Assembly (NCBI GenBank): GCA_011392765.1
Contig: WYCW01000001.1
Location: forward strand, 1,291,006-1,355,005
DNA from: Candidatus Thiosymbion ectosymbiont of Catanema sp. Cochon2018
Lineage (GTDB): Bacteria > Pseudomonadota > Gammaproteobacteria > Chromatiales > Chromatiaceae
Direction of reading: 5' to 3'
DNA length: 64,000 nt
The notes under the pieces were generated by a model. The model had not been told where the DNA came from and did not search any database. It worked only from the letters and a program-made list of their open reading frames with translations. Positions within the stretch are counted from its first letter, which is position 1. Every line of letters starts with the position of its first letter. Both the position numbers and the translations under genes were made by a program. Of the stretch, positions 33,440 through 41,964 are shown piece by piece.

Positions 33440-33715
33440 TCATGCACTCCATGCCTTATGGAGCCGTTGTCGGGCCCGTTCATAGGCCTGCGCCGCCTCG
33501 TCGAGGCGGTTTTTCAGTGCCTCCAGAGATTTGCCCCGGTCCTGCAATAGCGTATTGCGGCCGCTGGAGGCTATCCGACTGGTGGCCGCCGACCACTCCC
33601 GTTCGGCCACCTGCCAATCGTAAAACGCCCGCCGCTCGGCGCTGTACAGTTCAAGAGCGGCATTCGGTTCCGCCAGCCAGTCCCAGTCAGCCGCTTCTTG
33701 TGTACGGTTTCTCAT
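33440..33715 (-). CDS. Hypothetical helical protein
   Basis: From MRNRTQEAADWDWLAEPNAALELYSAERRAF the protein is 91 residues, mostly helical and rich in Ala, Glu and Arg, with LEALKNRLDEAAQAYERARQRLHKAW as a probable coiled coil at the C-terminus. GAGGTGG lies 8 nt upstream of this ATG, better placed than for the GTG four codons earlier. No membrane segment or signal peptide. I do not recognise the family. Confidence 0.55.
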   Translation of the reverse strand: MRNRTQEAADWDWLAEPNAALELYSAERRAFYDWQVAEREWSAATSRIASSGRNTLLQDRGKSLEALKNRLDEAAQAYERARQRLHKAWSA

Positions 33716-33778
33716 AGTTTTTTCCACCTCTGGTGCGTGGCTAAAACGATACCCCCTGTAACCGTTCAGACTCCTCCT

Positions 33779-34218
33779 CTAGGATTCCTTGAATGACCGG
33801 ATTTTGTGCAAATGAGTCAAATTTCGCCAACGTCTAACCCCTCTCGTTGTCGTGATCGTAATCGTAATCGTAATCGTAGCCCGTAGGCTGGGTTACGGCC
33901 AGGGACGGCGAAACCCGGCACACGGTATTGCGGATCGGAAAAGCTGGGTTTCGTTCCTCAACCCAGCCTACAACACTTATGATGATTTATTGATTGAGAA
34001 CACCCCCTAGTTCGACGGTTGAACCACCTCATCGTATTCGAGCTCGAAGCCCGTAGGCTGGGTTACGGCCAGGGACGGCGAAACCCGGCACACGATATCG
34101 CGGATCGGAAAAGCTGGGTTTCGTTCCTCAACCCAGCCTACAATACTTATGATGATTTATTGATTGAGAACGCCCCCTAGTTCGACGGTTGAACCACCTC
34201 ATCGTATTCGAGCTCGAA
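33779..34218. repeat. Repeat A fragment and a 170-bp direct duplication
   Basis: 33779-33875 is the start of repeat family A, ending in a GATCGT/AATCGT run. 33879-34048 and 34049-34218 are two copies of the same 170 bp, about 97% identical by eye. Each contains an AACCCAGCCTAC element, a TA-MITE end (gattgagaacaccccctag or gccccctag) and the last 13 codons of the ferritin-like gene. The duplication has therefore copied the 3' end of that gene. Confidence 0.8.
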
Positions 34219-34632
34219 GCGGAGCTTATGCTTGGCTTCTTCCTGGGCCAGCGAAAGCAGAGTCGCCTTCACCTCCGGGTCAGCGGTCTTTTCCGCCAGG
34301 TCGCTGTAGAGCCTGAATGCCGCTTTTTCCCGCTTCATGGCCAGGATCAAGGCATCCTGATAGCCCAACTCGGAATTTGCTGCCGGCTCGACGAGATAGT
34401 CGGTCATCTTCATATCGACGGTCTGCTCGCCCGCCGGCTTCAACAGCTTTTCGGTCCGGATGGTCGTCAGTTTCAGCTTGTGACCTTCCTCTTCGCGGGC
34501 AAACCCCTCATACAGTTGCCGCATTCCGGGCTTTTGCGTCCGGGCAGCCAACCGCCGATACAGGTCCGCCGCCTCTTCTTCCTGGTTTATGGCATACCGT
34601 AAAACATCATCGACACGATTCCAGGTCTCCAC
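34177..34632 (-). CDS. Ferritin-like/rubrerythrin-type diiron protein
   Basis: The 151-residue four-helix protein carries the two E-x-x-H pairs and bridging Glu residues of the ferritin-like diiron fold: INQEEEAADLYRRLA (near 15), FAREEEGHKLKL (near 45), MKREKAAFRLYSDLAEKT (near 98) and LAQEEAKHKLRFELEYDEVV (near 127). It lacks a C-terminal rubredoxin domain, so it is an erythrin-type protein. Relatives store iron or reduce peroxide. It is monocistronic as far as seen; its stop lies in the second copy of the 170-bp duplication. Confidence 0.85.
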   Translation of the reverse strand: METWNRVDDVLRYAINQEEEAADLYRRLAARTQKPGMRQLYEGFAREEEGHKLKLTTIRTEKLLKPAGEQTVDMKMTDYLVEPAANSELGYQDALILAMKREKAAFRLYSDLAEKTADPEVKATLLSLAQEEAKHKLRFELEYDEVVQPSN

Positions 34633-35186
34633 TGCTTTCCTCCCCGCATCTTACATAGAGTGAAATGGGCATAAAAAAACCACGGCTCCACCGGTGCTGC
34701 CTGTAGGCCAGGGGCTGTTGACATTCATCTGAACACGGACGATTGCGGGGTAATCGCCGTGGACCGAGTGGACACTGTGGACGAGGGGTTGTCCCCGTCC
34801 ACCAGGTCCATTCGGTCCACGGCGACTACCACCGAACCTACTCGCCTCAGTACCCGGCTGATAATGTCAACAGTCCCTAGTGCAGCGTAGTAGAAATCCT
34901 AAAGCCATTTGTTAATTGAACTTGTAGAAGAACCACGGAGGCAGACACGGATAAACACGGATCATAATCCGTGTTTATTCGTGTCTGCCTCCGTGGTTCT
35001 AATTGTAATTTGGACTTGTGCCGGCAAGTTGTTGACCGCCTGATCGTAAGGAAATGGTCTCTGGATTTTTACTATGCTGCACTAGTACCCCGTTTCAGTC
35101 TATTTTGCATGTTTGAAAGCATATAACATAATGATTTATAAAATAAAATCAGATTGTTGACATGCAAGATAGAATGAAACGATGTA
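34633..35186. repeat. Cluster of palindromes, no gene
   Basis: 34745-34845 holds a dyad of cgccgtggaccgagtggaca against ggtccattcggtccacggcg. 34930-35001 is a near-perfect palindrome of gaaccacggaggcagacacg against its complement. An outer pair ctagtgcagc (34878) / gctgcactag (35081) encloses it. 35090-35180 is AT-rich with gtttcagtctattttgcatg opposite catgcaagatagaatgaaac, a weaker dyad just downstream of the Crp/Fnr gene that could act as a terminator. Confidence 0.6.
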
Positions 35187-35951
35187 CTAGAGCATGGGGC
35201 GTTTCGTGAAAACGCTGTGACTATGTTTTGCCTCACAGGCCAGCAGATCCACATCCGGTACGTACAGCTTCCCCCCCTTCAGCTCCAGGAGATTATCGTT
35301 GCGCAAGGATTTGAGGGTCCGGTTCACATGAATCTGGGTCAGGCCGCAGATATCTGCGATCAATTCCTGGGTCAGCGGCAAATCCACGGTTCGGATCCCC
35401 TCCGGATTCCGTTGGCGCAATCGCAACCGGTGAAAGAGATCCAGCAACAGGTAGGCAACCCGCTCGCGGGCCGTCCTCCGACCCAGGCTCACGACTTGCT
35501 CATAGGCGACCGCCTCGTCATGGGCCGTCATCCAGATCAGACGAATCCCCAACTCCACATGTTCTCTGACCATCTTCAGGATGTTGGCGGCAGGGAACAC
35601 GCATAAAGCAACGGCGGTCAGGGCCTGCGCGGAATAGATGCGCACGCCGTCCCCCATATCGACCTGGAAGCCGAAAAAATCCCCCGGTAGAATTACCCGG
35701 AGGATCTGCCGCCCCCCGTCCACGAGGTTCTGATACAGATAGGCCCAGCCCTCGTGCAGGGTATAGACCTCCTTGATGTCCTCACCCTGCCGAAAGATGG
35801 CGTTTCCCGGCTTCAGATGGCGAAACTCGGTACGGAACGCCTCGGCGATGGATACCTCCCCCGGGTCCAGAGGTTGAAACAACGCCAGCCGGCGTACCGG
35901 GCATTCCGGGCAATGGATTGTCGCTGCTTCAAAACCGGAATGTCCGTTCAC
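35187..35951 (-). CDS. Crp/Fnr family transcriptional regulator
   Basis: The 254-residue protein has an N-terminal HCPECPVRRLAL segment with a C-x2-C pair. A cyclic-nucleotide-binding-type beta roll follows (LKPGNAIFRQGEDIKEVYTLHEGWAYLYQ, VILPGDFFGFQ), then the dimerisation helix and a C-terminal Crp winged helix (LTQELIADICGLTQIHVNRTLKSLRNDNLLELKGGKLYV). It lacks the full set of four Cys that FNR uses for a [4Fe-4S] cluster, so the signal is unclear. Targets cannot be named; the ferritin-like gene downstream on the same strand could be one. Confidence 0.88.
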   Translation of the reverse strand: MNGHSGFEAATIHCPECPVRRLALFQPLDPGEVSIAEAFRTEFRHLKPGNAIFRQGEDIKEVYTLHEGWAYLYQNLVDGGRQILRVILPGDFFGFQVDMGDGVRIYSAQALTAVALCVFPAANILKMVREHVELGIRLIWMTAHDEAVAYEQVVSLGRRTARERVAYLLLDLFHRLRLRQRNPEGIRTVDLPLTQELIADICGLTQIHVNRTLKSLRNDNLLELKGGKLYVPDVDLLACEAKHSHSVFTKRPML

Positions 35952-36149
35952 GAAGAAATTTACCTCCGGCTGGGGGCCAACCTCGTGCCTATACTTTCGG
36001 TATACCCTTCAGGTCCCGCCGACCCTACTCCCGGTAATTCTGCTACCTGGGGTGAACAAGCGGTCCGAACCCGGTGATTAGCCAAGTGTCTTATGGCTAA
36101 CGCCGAGATTTTTCGGAAGTAAACCTGTAATCTTCTCTCGGAGCCTACC

Positions 36150-36416
36150 GGATAAAGGCCGGGAAATTCAACCATTCGGTACGGGCAGACCAACCCGGAG
36201 CGTTCCAACAGCGGACTGTCGGCCCTGGTCGCACAGTTCTACGCCGGTGCCGAGGCAGCCACGGGCCGGCCGGTCCCACGCCTCTCTAAAACCAAGGTGG
36301 CGGACCCCCAGGTACGTGACTTCGTGGCCAAGGTCCACGAGAGCGTCATCCACTACGGCGCCTCCACCGGCTTTTACGCCAAAAAGATGCGCGACGGCCC
36401 AATCGTACAGGATTGA
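36150..36416 (+). pseudogene. Fragment of a substrate-binding/VWA-type protein
   Basis: An open stretch without a start reads TIRYGQTNPERSNSGLSALV, then AEAATGRPVPRLSKTKVADP and VHESVIHYGASTGFYAKKM, ending at a TGA at 36414-36416. The T-N-P-x-x-S-N-S-G-L pattern is typical of extracellular solute-binding domains joined to von Willebrand factor A proteins. Both ends are lost: the left runs into unrelated sequence and the right is cut by an aatcctgtcaatcctg-type repeat. The 35952-36149 stretch upstream of the regulator shows no gene. Confidence 0.5.
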
Positions 36417-36979
36417 CAGGATTTTCAGGATTGACAGGATTTTTCGTTGTTTTAATCGTTCAGGGCAAGTAACTGTTCAGGTCCTCCCTCTTGTGCGGTG
36501 AAAGCACAACCGGAAAAAACTACGAATCCCGCGAATCGGCGCGAAAAAGATCCCTCCCTTCGGTTCGGGATGACAATTTCGCGTGGATTCGTGTGATTCG
36601 TAGTTCTCAACTTATCAACCTGTCCAATTTTGGGGTCCACTTCACTCCGGCACTCGGCGGCGCTGGGTTTCGTTCCTCAACCCAGCCTACGGGCTAAGTC
36701 CAGCCTGATAGGAAACCTTTTTTAATCCGCAGATTACGCAGATTTCCACAGATTATTTCGTTCTTAATCTGCGGAAATCTGCGTAATCTGTGGATAAAGA
36801 AAGTCCGGTCCTCCAAACTGCGCCGAATCATTCAGGATTGCTTTTAACCGGACAGCACCATCGATGCGGTTCGCGGTCGGGATTGGCGTCATCCTGCCAC
36901 GGTATACCGTGCTCACCGCACCATTGATGCGGTTCGCGGTCGGGATTGGTGTCATCCTGCTACGGTATACCGTGCGTGC
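36417..36979. repeat. Mixed repeat block after the STAND operon
   Basis: In order: aggattttcaggattgacag units (36410-36440); a partial MITE palindrome with actacgaatcccgcgaatcg and gtgtgattcgtagtt (36519-36607); part of the AACCCAGCCTAC element (36650-36695); a CCGCAGATTACGCAGATT palindrome (36725-36796); and two 62-bp direct repeats containing gatgcggttcgcggtcggga (from about 36860 and 36922), each with the small dyad cacggtataccgtg. No gene is supported. Confidence 0.7.
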
Positions 36980-39900
36980 TCACCGCATCCTACGCGGAGA
37001 TCGGAGGTCGGCGGGGGGATTGGCGTAGGGGAGGCGATAGAGGGCAATGCGGCCCATGGTGAGGGGGACCGCCATCCAGCAGGTTGCCTGGTCCCGAGTG
37101 CAGCGGAAATCGAAATCCCAGGGGCCGGGACTCTGCGGTAGATCGGGCAACCGCAGGGTGAAGAGGGCTTGGCCGGGTGCGGTCGCGGAGGCATCGTCCG
37201 GACCCGGATCCCAGACCCGGACAGTCATATCGCCGCCGACAGTGGTGAGCTGGCGGCCGTCCGGGGTGAAAATGGCGCGGAGGACGGCTTGCTCATGGCC
37301 CACCAATTGCCGCGGCTCGGCAGGGGTATCGGCGTCGCCGACAGGCGGGTCGAGGTCGTGGAGGGTGACAATCGTTTGGCGTCCGACGACGGCGACCCGG
37401 CGTCCGTCCGGGCTTAGGCTGGCCCAGAGAGGTTTGTCGGACAGCTCGGCGAGGGTGCGGCCATTGGTCAGTTGCAATTCGTCACGTTGCCAAATGGCAA
37501 TTCGGCATTCGCCATCATTTGCGGTTACAAGTGCGTTGCCGTCCGGTGTGAACTCGACTGCAACTACCGATTCGATTTTGTCAACACGTGACAGCTTCCC
37601 TGCACCGGTCTCCAGATCGAACAGACCCACCTGGCCGTCATAGCCGGCGGTGGCCAGCAGGCGGCCGTCCGGGGAGAAATCGACCGCATGGACAGCGGCC
37701 GAGTGTTGGTCAAACTGGCGTAGTGGCTCCAAGGACAGGCCGTCTCTATCACGTTGGATGCGCCAGCTTCGGGCGGTGCCCTCCATGCCGGCAGTAGCGA
37801 AGGTCTGTCCGTCCGGCGCCACTGCGAACCGCAGCACCTGGTTGCTGTGTGCCTCGGGCAAATCGAGTCGCAAATCGCCCGGTGCATTCGGCGAGGACTC
37901 GACCGGTACATTGCCCGAATCCGTCATGGCTGCGGATTCCGGGTCAAGGCGGGCTATAGCCGAATGGCCGGATGTCTCCAGCGGCAATCCATAGCCGCGG
38001 ATAGTACCGTCCGCAAAGCTGATCAGCAGATCGCCGGCCGCGTTTCCTACCGGGTCCGGCAGCAACCGGGCGGAGGCCGGCTCCTGACCTTCCAGGTCCC
38101 AGATCCACTGTCCGGATTGCTCCAGCGGCCAACGGCGAAGGGTGCCGTCATTGGCGGCGGTGTAGGCCCGGTTATTATGGACGATGACGGACCAGAGCCC
38201 GGCCACATGGCCCTGGAAGACCTTTAGTGTGGTGCCGGATGCCACATCCCACAGCCGCAGAGCGTTGTCGTCGCTGACGGAGAGCAGGCGCTGACCGGAT
38301 GGGTCGAAGGTGAGTCCCTGCACTAGGTTCCGATGTCCGCGCAGGTGGCGCAGTGGCCGACCGGTGGCATCCCAAAGAATGATGGTCTTGTCGCCACTGC
38401 CGGTGGCAATCCGTTTGCCATCCGGGCTGACGGCAACTGTTGGAACCTGATCGGTATGGATTCTCGACAACAACTGCTCCTTTCCGATCTCCGGGTCCCA
38501 AATCCCCACCTGGCCCTTAAAACCACCGCTGACCAGCCGGCCGTCCGGGAGCCAAGCCAGGCTGGTGCCGTTGGCGACAAGGCTGCTCTCGCCGGACAAA
38601 ACACGGATCTGCTCGCCGGTCGCCATGGACCAGAGAGTGATGCCATTGCCTTGGCCGGCGCTGGCCAGGAGCTTGTTGTCCGGGTTCAGGGCCAGGGACC
38701 AGACCTCGGCCGGGGCCTGCCACTGATGCTCGATCTGCCAGTCCGGGACCGACCAGTGGATGATCCGGCGGTCGTCACCGGCACTGATCAGTGTGCCGCC
38801 GTCCGCAGTGAAGCGGACGGCATTGACGGCTCCGGACTGGCTCGCCTCCGGGTCATGGCCTTCCAACCGCTGTATCAGCTCGCCGTTGTGGGCATCGAAG
38901 ACCACCAGCTTGCCGCGCTCACCGCCGGCTATCAGCCAGCGGCCATCCGGGCTCAGTGCCAGATCGATGAGCATCGCATCGGCGCCTCGATAGATCCGGT
39001 CCGCTTCGCCGCGACGCAGATCCACAAAGCCGGCCAGCAGGTTGCGGGCGTGGCGGCGTCCGGCGGAAATGGCGTCATCTAGTGCGACCGTATCACCAAG
39101 CACGCGCCAGGCGGCGGCATAGTCCTCACCTTGGGCCAGCAGCGCGGCGTGGGTGAGGCCGGATTCGAACAACTGCTCGGTACGTTGCCGCTCGGCTGCA
39201 AGTGCCTTCGTTTCTTCTTCAACGGCGCGTTGTCGCTCCGTCCAGGCCCAAGTAGCCAGGGCCAGGGCGACGACCAGGGCCAGGACGGAGATCCCGGCAG
39301 TAATCCAGGCCCGGCGCAGCTTTTGGTGCTGGAGGGTCTGTGCGGCGGCACGCTCTTTTTCGCGCTCGTCACGGCTGGCATCCAGGAATTTCATCGCCAG
39401 CGCGAAATCTCTGCCGTAGCGTGCGGCCCAAGCGGCGCTGGGTTGGTGTTTCTGTCGCCAGTCCAGTGCAATCTGCAGATTCGGGTCGATCCAGAGAGCG
39501 ACCTGGCCCTTCTGATAACGCTCGGCATCGGCGGCCAGGCGTTGATAGAGGTCGGCCTGCTCGGCCTCGTCAGCGGTCCAGTCCTGGAGCCTCCGCCATT
39601 GGCGGATCAGGGCTTCGTGGGTAATGTCGATGGTGTCATCGGCGCCGAGCGGCTGGTCCGCCGGGGGCACGAGGAAATTGCGGTCGGCACGCCGGAAGGG
39701 CTCAGTGCAATCGATAACCTGCTTAACCTGCTTCGGCGGGATACCGGCGATTCCGGCGACCTCCGAGATCTTGACCGGGCGGCGGGTATCGCGCTCGCCC
39801 TCGGCGCGTTCGGTGAGACTCCGGAACAGAACCTCGGCGGTGGCCTGTTGGTCCGGGTCGAGCTCGGCGAATGCCTCGTCGGCATGGCGGTCCAGGGCGG

Positions 39901-40837
39901 CGGTCAGGCCGCCGAGATCCGCAAGATCGGTCTCGTCGAGCACGGGGTTGACTTCTTCACCAGGAGGGCCGGCGGCGACGGCGCCGTCCCACAGGCGCAT
40001 CAGCAGGTGTTGCAGCAGGGGCAATTGGTCCTGCTCGCCGGCGGCCTCGACCAGCAGCCGGCGTACCAGGTTGGAATCGACGTCGCCACCAAATTCGGGC
40101 AACCGGGCCGGGAGTTGGATGGCATCGGCGAGCTGCTCCGGGCTCAGGCGCGGGGTCAGGAAGAGGCCGGTGTTGATGGCCTCCGGCAGATCCGGATAGC
40201 GGGAGCAGTCCCCCAAAAACTCGGAGCGCATGGTGATGACCACATAGCAGTCTTCATGACTGGTGGCGGCCAGCAGCAGGGCGACGAACGCGGTGGCATC
40301 CCTGGCATCGTCGCGCTGGAAGCGGAAGAGCTCCTCGAACTGGTCCACCAGGATCAGCAAGCGCTCGCCAGGCGGTAGGGGCTGTCGATACAGGCGATTC
40401 TTCAGTGCGAGCCTGCCGCGGCGCAAATCCTGCTCAAGCGCGGCGCTATCCTTCTCGATGTCTTCCTCTGTCCGTTTATCGGTCGAGCCGTCGTGGCCTA
40501 TGCCGGTATCGCGGATCAAGGTGGCGGCCAGGCGCGAAAAAGGTCGGTCGCCGGGACGAAGCTCGGCGATGCTCCAGTACGGGACAGCGTCGGCAGCGGA
40601 CGACTCGGAAATGCCCACATAGCTGAGGGTCGGCAGCAGACCGGCGCGGACCAGGGAGGATTTGCCGGAGCCGGAGGTCCCGAGCACGGCCAGGAAACGG
40701 GTCTCCGCGAGTCTGTCGAGCATCTGGTCGATCTGGTCCTCGCGGCCGAAGAAGCGGTCCGCCTCATCACGGCTGAAGGGCCGCAATCCGGGATAGGGAC
40801 GGCGGATTTCCGATGCGGGGGCCGGGGACTGGCTCAT
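36980..40837 (-). CDS. STAND NTPase (nSTAND1)-WD40 repeat protein, membrane-anchored
   Basis: From MSQSPAPASEIRRPYPGLRPF the protein is 1285 residues. PYPGLRPF...FFGRE at 14-33 is the nSTAND1 opening, Walker A is GTSGSGKSS at 53-61, Walker B LLILVDQFEEL at 160-170, and ITHEALIRQW lies near 405. A membrane segment spans about 510-532 (WITAGISVLALVVALALATW). From about 610 to the end run roughly a dozen WD40 repeats with SPDGRWLIAGG- and IILWD-type motifs. STAND proteins act as signal-triggered switches. The ATG overlaps the stop of the upstream TIR gene by 4 bp, so TIR and STAND are made together. The WD40 propeller would sense a ligand. An anti-phage role is inferred. Confidence 0.88.
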   Translation of the reverse strand: MSQSPAPASEIRRPYPGLRPFSRDEADRFFGREDQIDQMLDRLAETRFLAVLGTSGSGKSSLVRAGLLPTLSYVGISESSAADAVPYWSIAELRPGDRPFSRLAATLIRDTGIGHDGSTDKRTEEDIEKDSAALEQDLRRGRLALKNRLYRQPLPPGERLLILVDQFEELFRFQRDDARDATAFVALLLAATSHEDCYVVITMRSEFLGDCSRYPDLPEAINTGLFLTPRLSPEQLADAIQLPARLPEFGGDVDSNLVRRLLVEAAGEQDQLPLLQHLLMRLWDGAVAAGPPGEEVNPVLDETDLADLGGLTAALDRHADEAFAELDPDQQATAEVLFRSLTERAEGERDTRRPVKISEVAGIAGIPPKQVKQVIDCTEPFRRADRNFLVPPADQPLGADDTIDITHEALIRQWRRLQDWTADEAEQADLYQRLAADAERYQKGQVALWIDPNLQIALDWRQKHQPSAAWAARYGRDFALAMKFLDASRDEREKERAAAQTLQHQKLRRAWITAGISVLALVVALALATWAWTERQRAVEEETKALAAERQRTEQLFESGLTHAALLAQGEDYAAAWRVLGDTVALDDAISAGRRHARNLLAGFVDLRRGEADRIYRGADAMLIDLALSPDGRWLIAGGERGKLVVFDAHNGELIQRLEGHDPEASQSGAVNAVRFTADGGTLISAGDDRRIIHWSVPDWQIEHQWQAPAEVWSLALNPDNKLLASAGQGNGITLWSMATGEQIRVLSGESSLVANGTSLAWLPDGRLVSGGFKGQVGIWDPEIGKEQLLSRIHTDQVPTVAVSPDGKRIATGSGDKTIILWDATGRPLRHLRGHRNLVQGLTFDPSGQRLLSVSDDNALRLWDVASGTTLKVFQGHVAGLWSVIVHNNRAYTAANDGTLRRWPLEQSGQWIWDLEGQEPASARLLPDPVGNAAGDLLISFADGTIRGYGLPLETSGHSAIARLDPESAAMTDSGNVPVESSPNAPGDLRLDLPEAHSNQVLRFAVAPDGQTFATAGMEGTARSWRIQRDRDGLSLEPLRQFDQHSAAVHAVDFSPDGRLLATAGYDGQVGLFDLETGAGKLSRVDKIESVVAVEFTPDGNALVTANDGECRIAIWQRDELQLTNGRTLAELSDKPLWASLSPDGRRVAVVGRQTIVTLHDLDPPVGDADTPAEPRQLVGHEQAVLRAIFTPDGRQLTTVGGDMTVRVWDPGPDDASATAPGQALFTLRLPDLPQSPGPWDFDFRCTRDQATCWMAVPLTMGRIALYRLPYANPPADLRSPRRMR

Positions 40838-41931
40838 GCCTGCAGACCCCTGGCAAAATTGCAGGCACAATCGACGACGTTGCCATCCGTCACTCGATGA
40901 ACCCGCATACCGGGCACATGAAAGCCTAACGGTTGGCCGCCCAGATGACAGACCTCCAGGGGCAATGTTCGTTCCGGGCGCTTGGCAGCGGCCTGTAGGT
41001 ATTCGCGCACCTGCTCATTGATCTGATGCGGAGGGCCTTTGTCAACGACCATCAGTATGGCGGTGGCCAGCTCGAGGTTCTTGCGTAGATCCCGAAGTAG
41101 CTCCGAGGGCTTGTACTCGCTGTCCCGGTACTGCGCCATCAAGGGAACCATGTGGCCGAGGCCCTCACATCCGGCTAGGGTACAGGCGACATCCCGGACC
41201 AGTGACGAGTCGCTACTGCCGCCGTTGATCACGACCAGGTGATGGCCCTTGAAAGGGGGTACAGGCGGGTTGCAGGGTGTCGATGGCTGGTTCCGGGATG
41301 GTGTGGTGGGCTCGGGGCTTGACTTGCCCTCGGCCAGTTGCTTGAGCCGCTTGAACATGTCACGGGCCATGTTCTGCTGGAGTTTGCTGTAGTCCCTGTC
41401 GGCAGGGTCCGGGTCCGGGAACCAGCGGGTGCAAATCTCGTTGGCCTGGTCCCGATACCAGAACTGGTAGCCGAGTAGCTCTCTGAGTTGGTCCCAAATC
41501 TGCTGCCCCTCCTCGTCGAGGTCGTCAGGCTCCACCGGATTCATCCAGACCGGGAACAGTCGGTCCTGCCAGTTGGGATAGTGCTCGGTAAAGGTGGTGA
41601 ATTCCTGTCGGCACCAGGGGGAGGCAAACCAGGCGTTGGAGAGAATGGGGATCAGCAGCGCGGATTCCTTCAATCCGTCGCTGATCCTGGGGGTAACGAG
41701 GTCATTACCACGCAGTTGCTCGTAGTCCAGCCAAATGCGCTCGCCTTCGGGGATACGGCCAATTTCGCGGCCCAGGTGTTTGCCATAACGGTCACAGAAG
41801 GTACTGACCCAGCCTCGGTTGCTACCGTGCTGGTCGGGGCCACCGGCCGTATCGAAGGACTGGTCGTCGGCCCAAGCGTAGCTGATGAAGGCGTGGTGGC
41901 GGTACTTTTTATCCACGGTCAATGCTCGCAT
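40834..41931 (-). CDS. TIR domain protein, second of a tandem pair
   Basis: The 365-residue protein has a TIR domain at about 10-165: HAFISYAWADDQSFDT, WLDYEQLRGNDLVTPRIS, LLIPILSNAWFASPWCRQEF (candidate catalytic Glu110). After a Pro-rich linker (210-225) a second alpha/beta domain follows: HHLVVINGGSSDSSLVRDVA, LATAILMVVDKGPPHQINEQVREYLQAA, and a GFHVPGMRVHRV end. I cannot name the second domain; it is shared with the upstream paralogue. TIR domains of defence systems cleave NAD+ or make signalling nucleotides. The start is uncertain: by comparison with the paralogue it may be the GTG five codons in. It lies 33 bp after the paralogue. Confidence 0.82.
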   Translation of the reverse strand: MRALTVDKKYRHHAFISYAWADDQSFDTAGGPDQHGSNRGWVSTFCDRYGKHLGREIGRIPEGERIWLDYEQLRGNDLVTPRISDGLKESALLIPILSNAWFASPWCRQEFTTFTEHYPNWQDRLFPVWMNPVEPDDLDEEGQQIWDQLRELLGYQFWYRDQANEICTRWFPDPDPADRDYSKLQQNMARDMFKRLKQLAEGKSSPEPTTPSRNQPSTPCNPPVPPFKGHHLVVINGGSSDSSLVRDVACTLAGCEGLGHMVPLMAQYRDSEYKPSELLRDLRKNLELATAILMVVDKGPPHQINEQVREYLQAAAKRPERTLPLEVCHLGGQPLGFHVPGMRVHRVTDGNVVDCACNFARGLQA

Positions 41932-41964
41932 TCAGCAGCGATGATACCAAGCTGTAAGGAAAAA

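Noticed and set aside
34930-35001. Large palindrome considered as a small RNA gene or terminator
   Set aside because: It is a perfect DNA palindrome with no T-run or flanking gene end nearby, and parts of it look like interspersed repeat; no RNA gene is supported.
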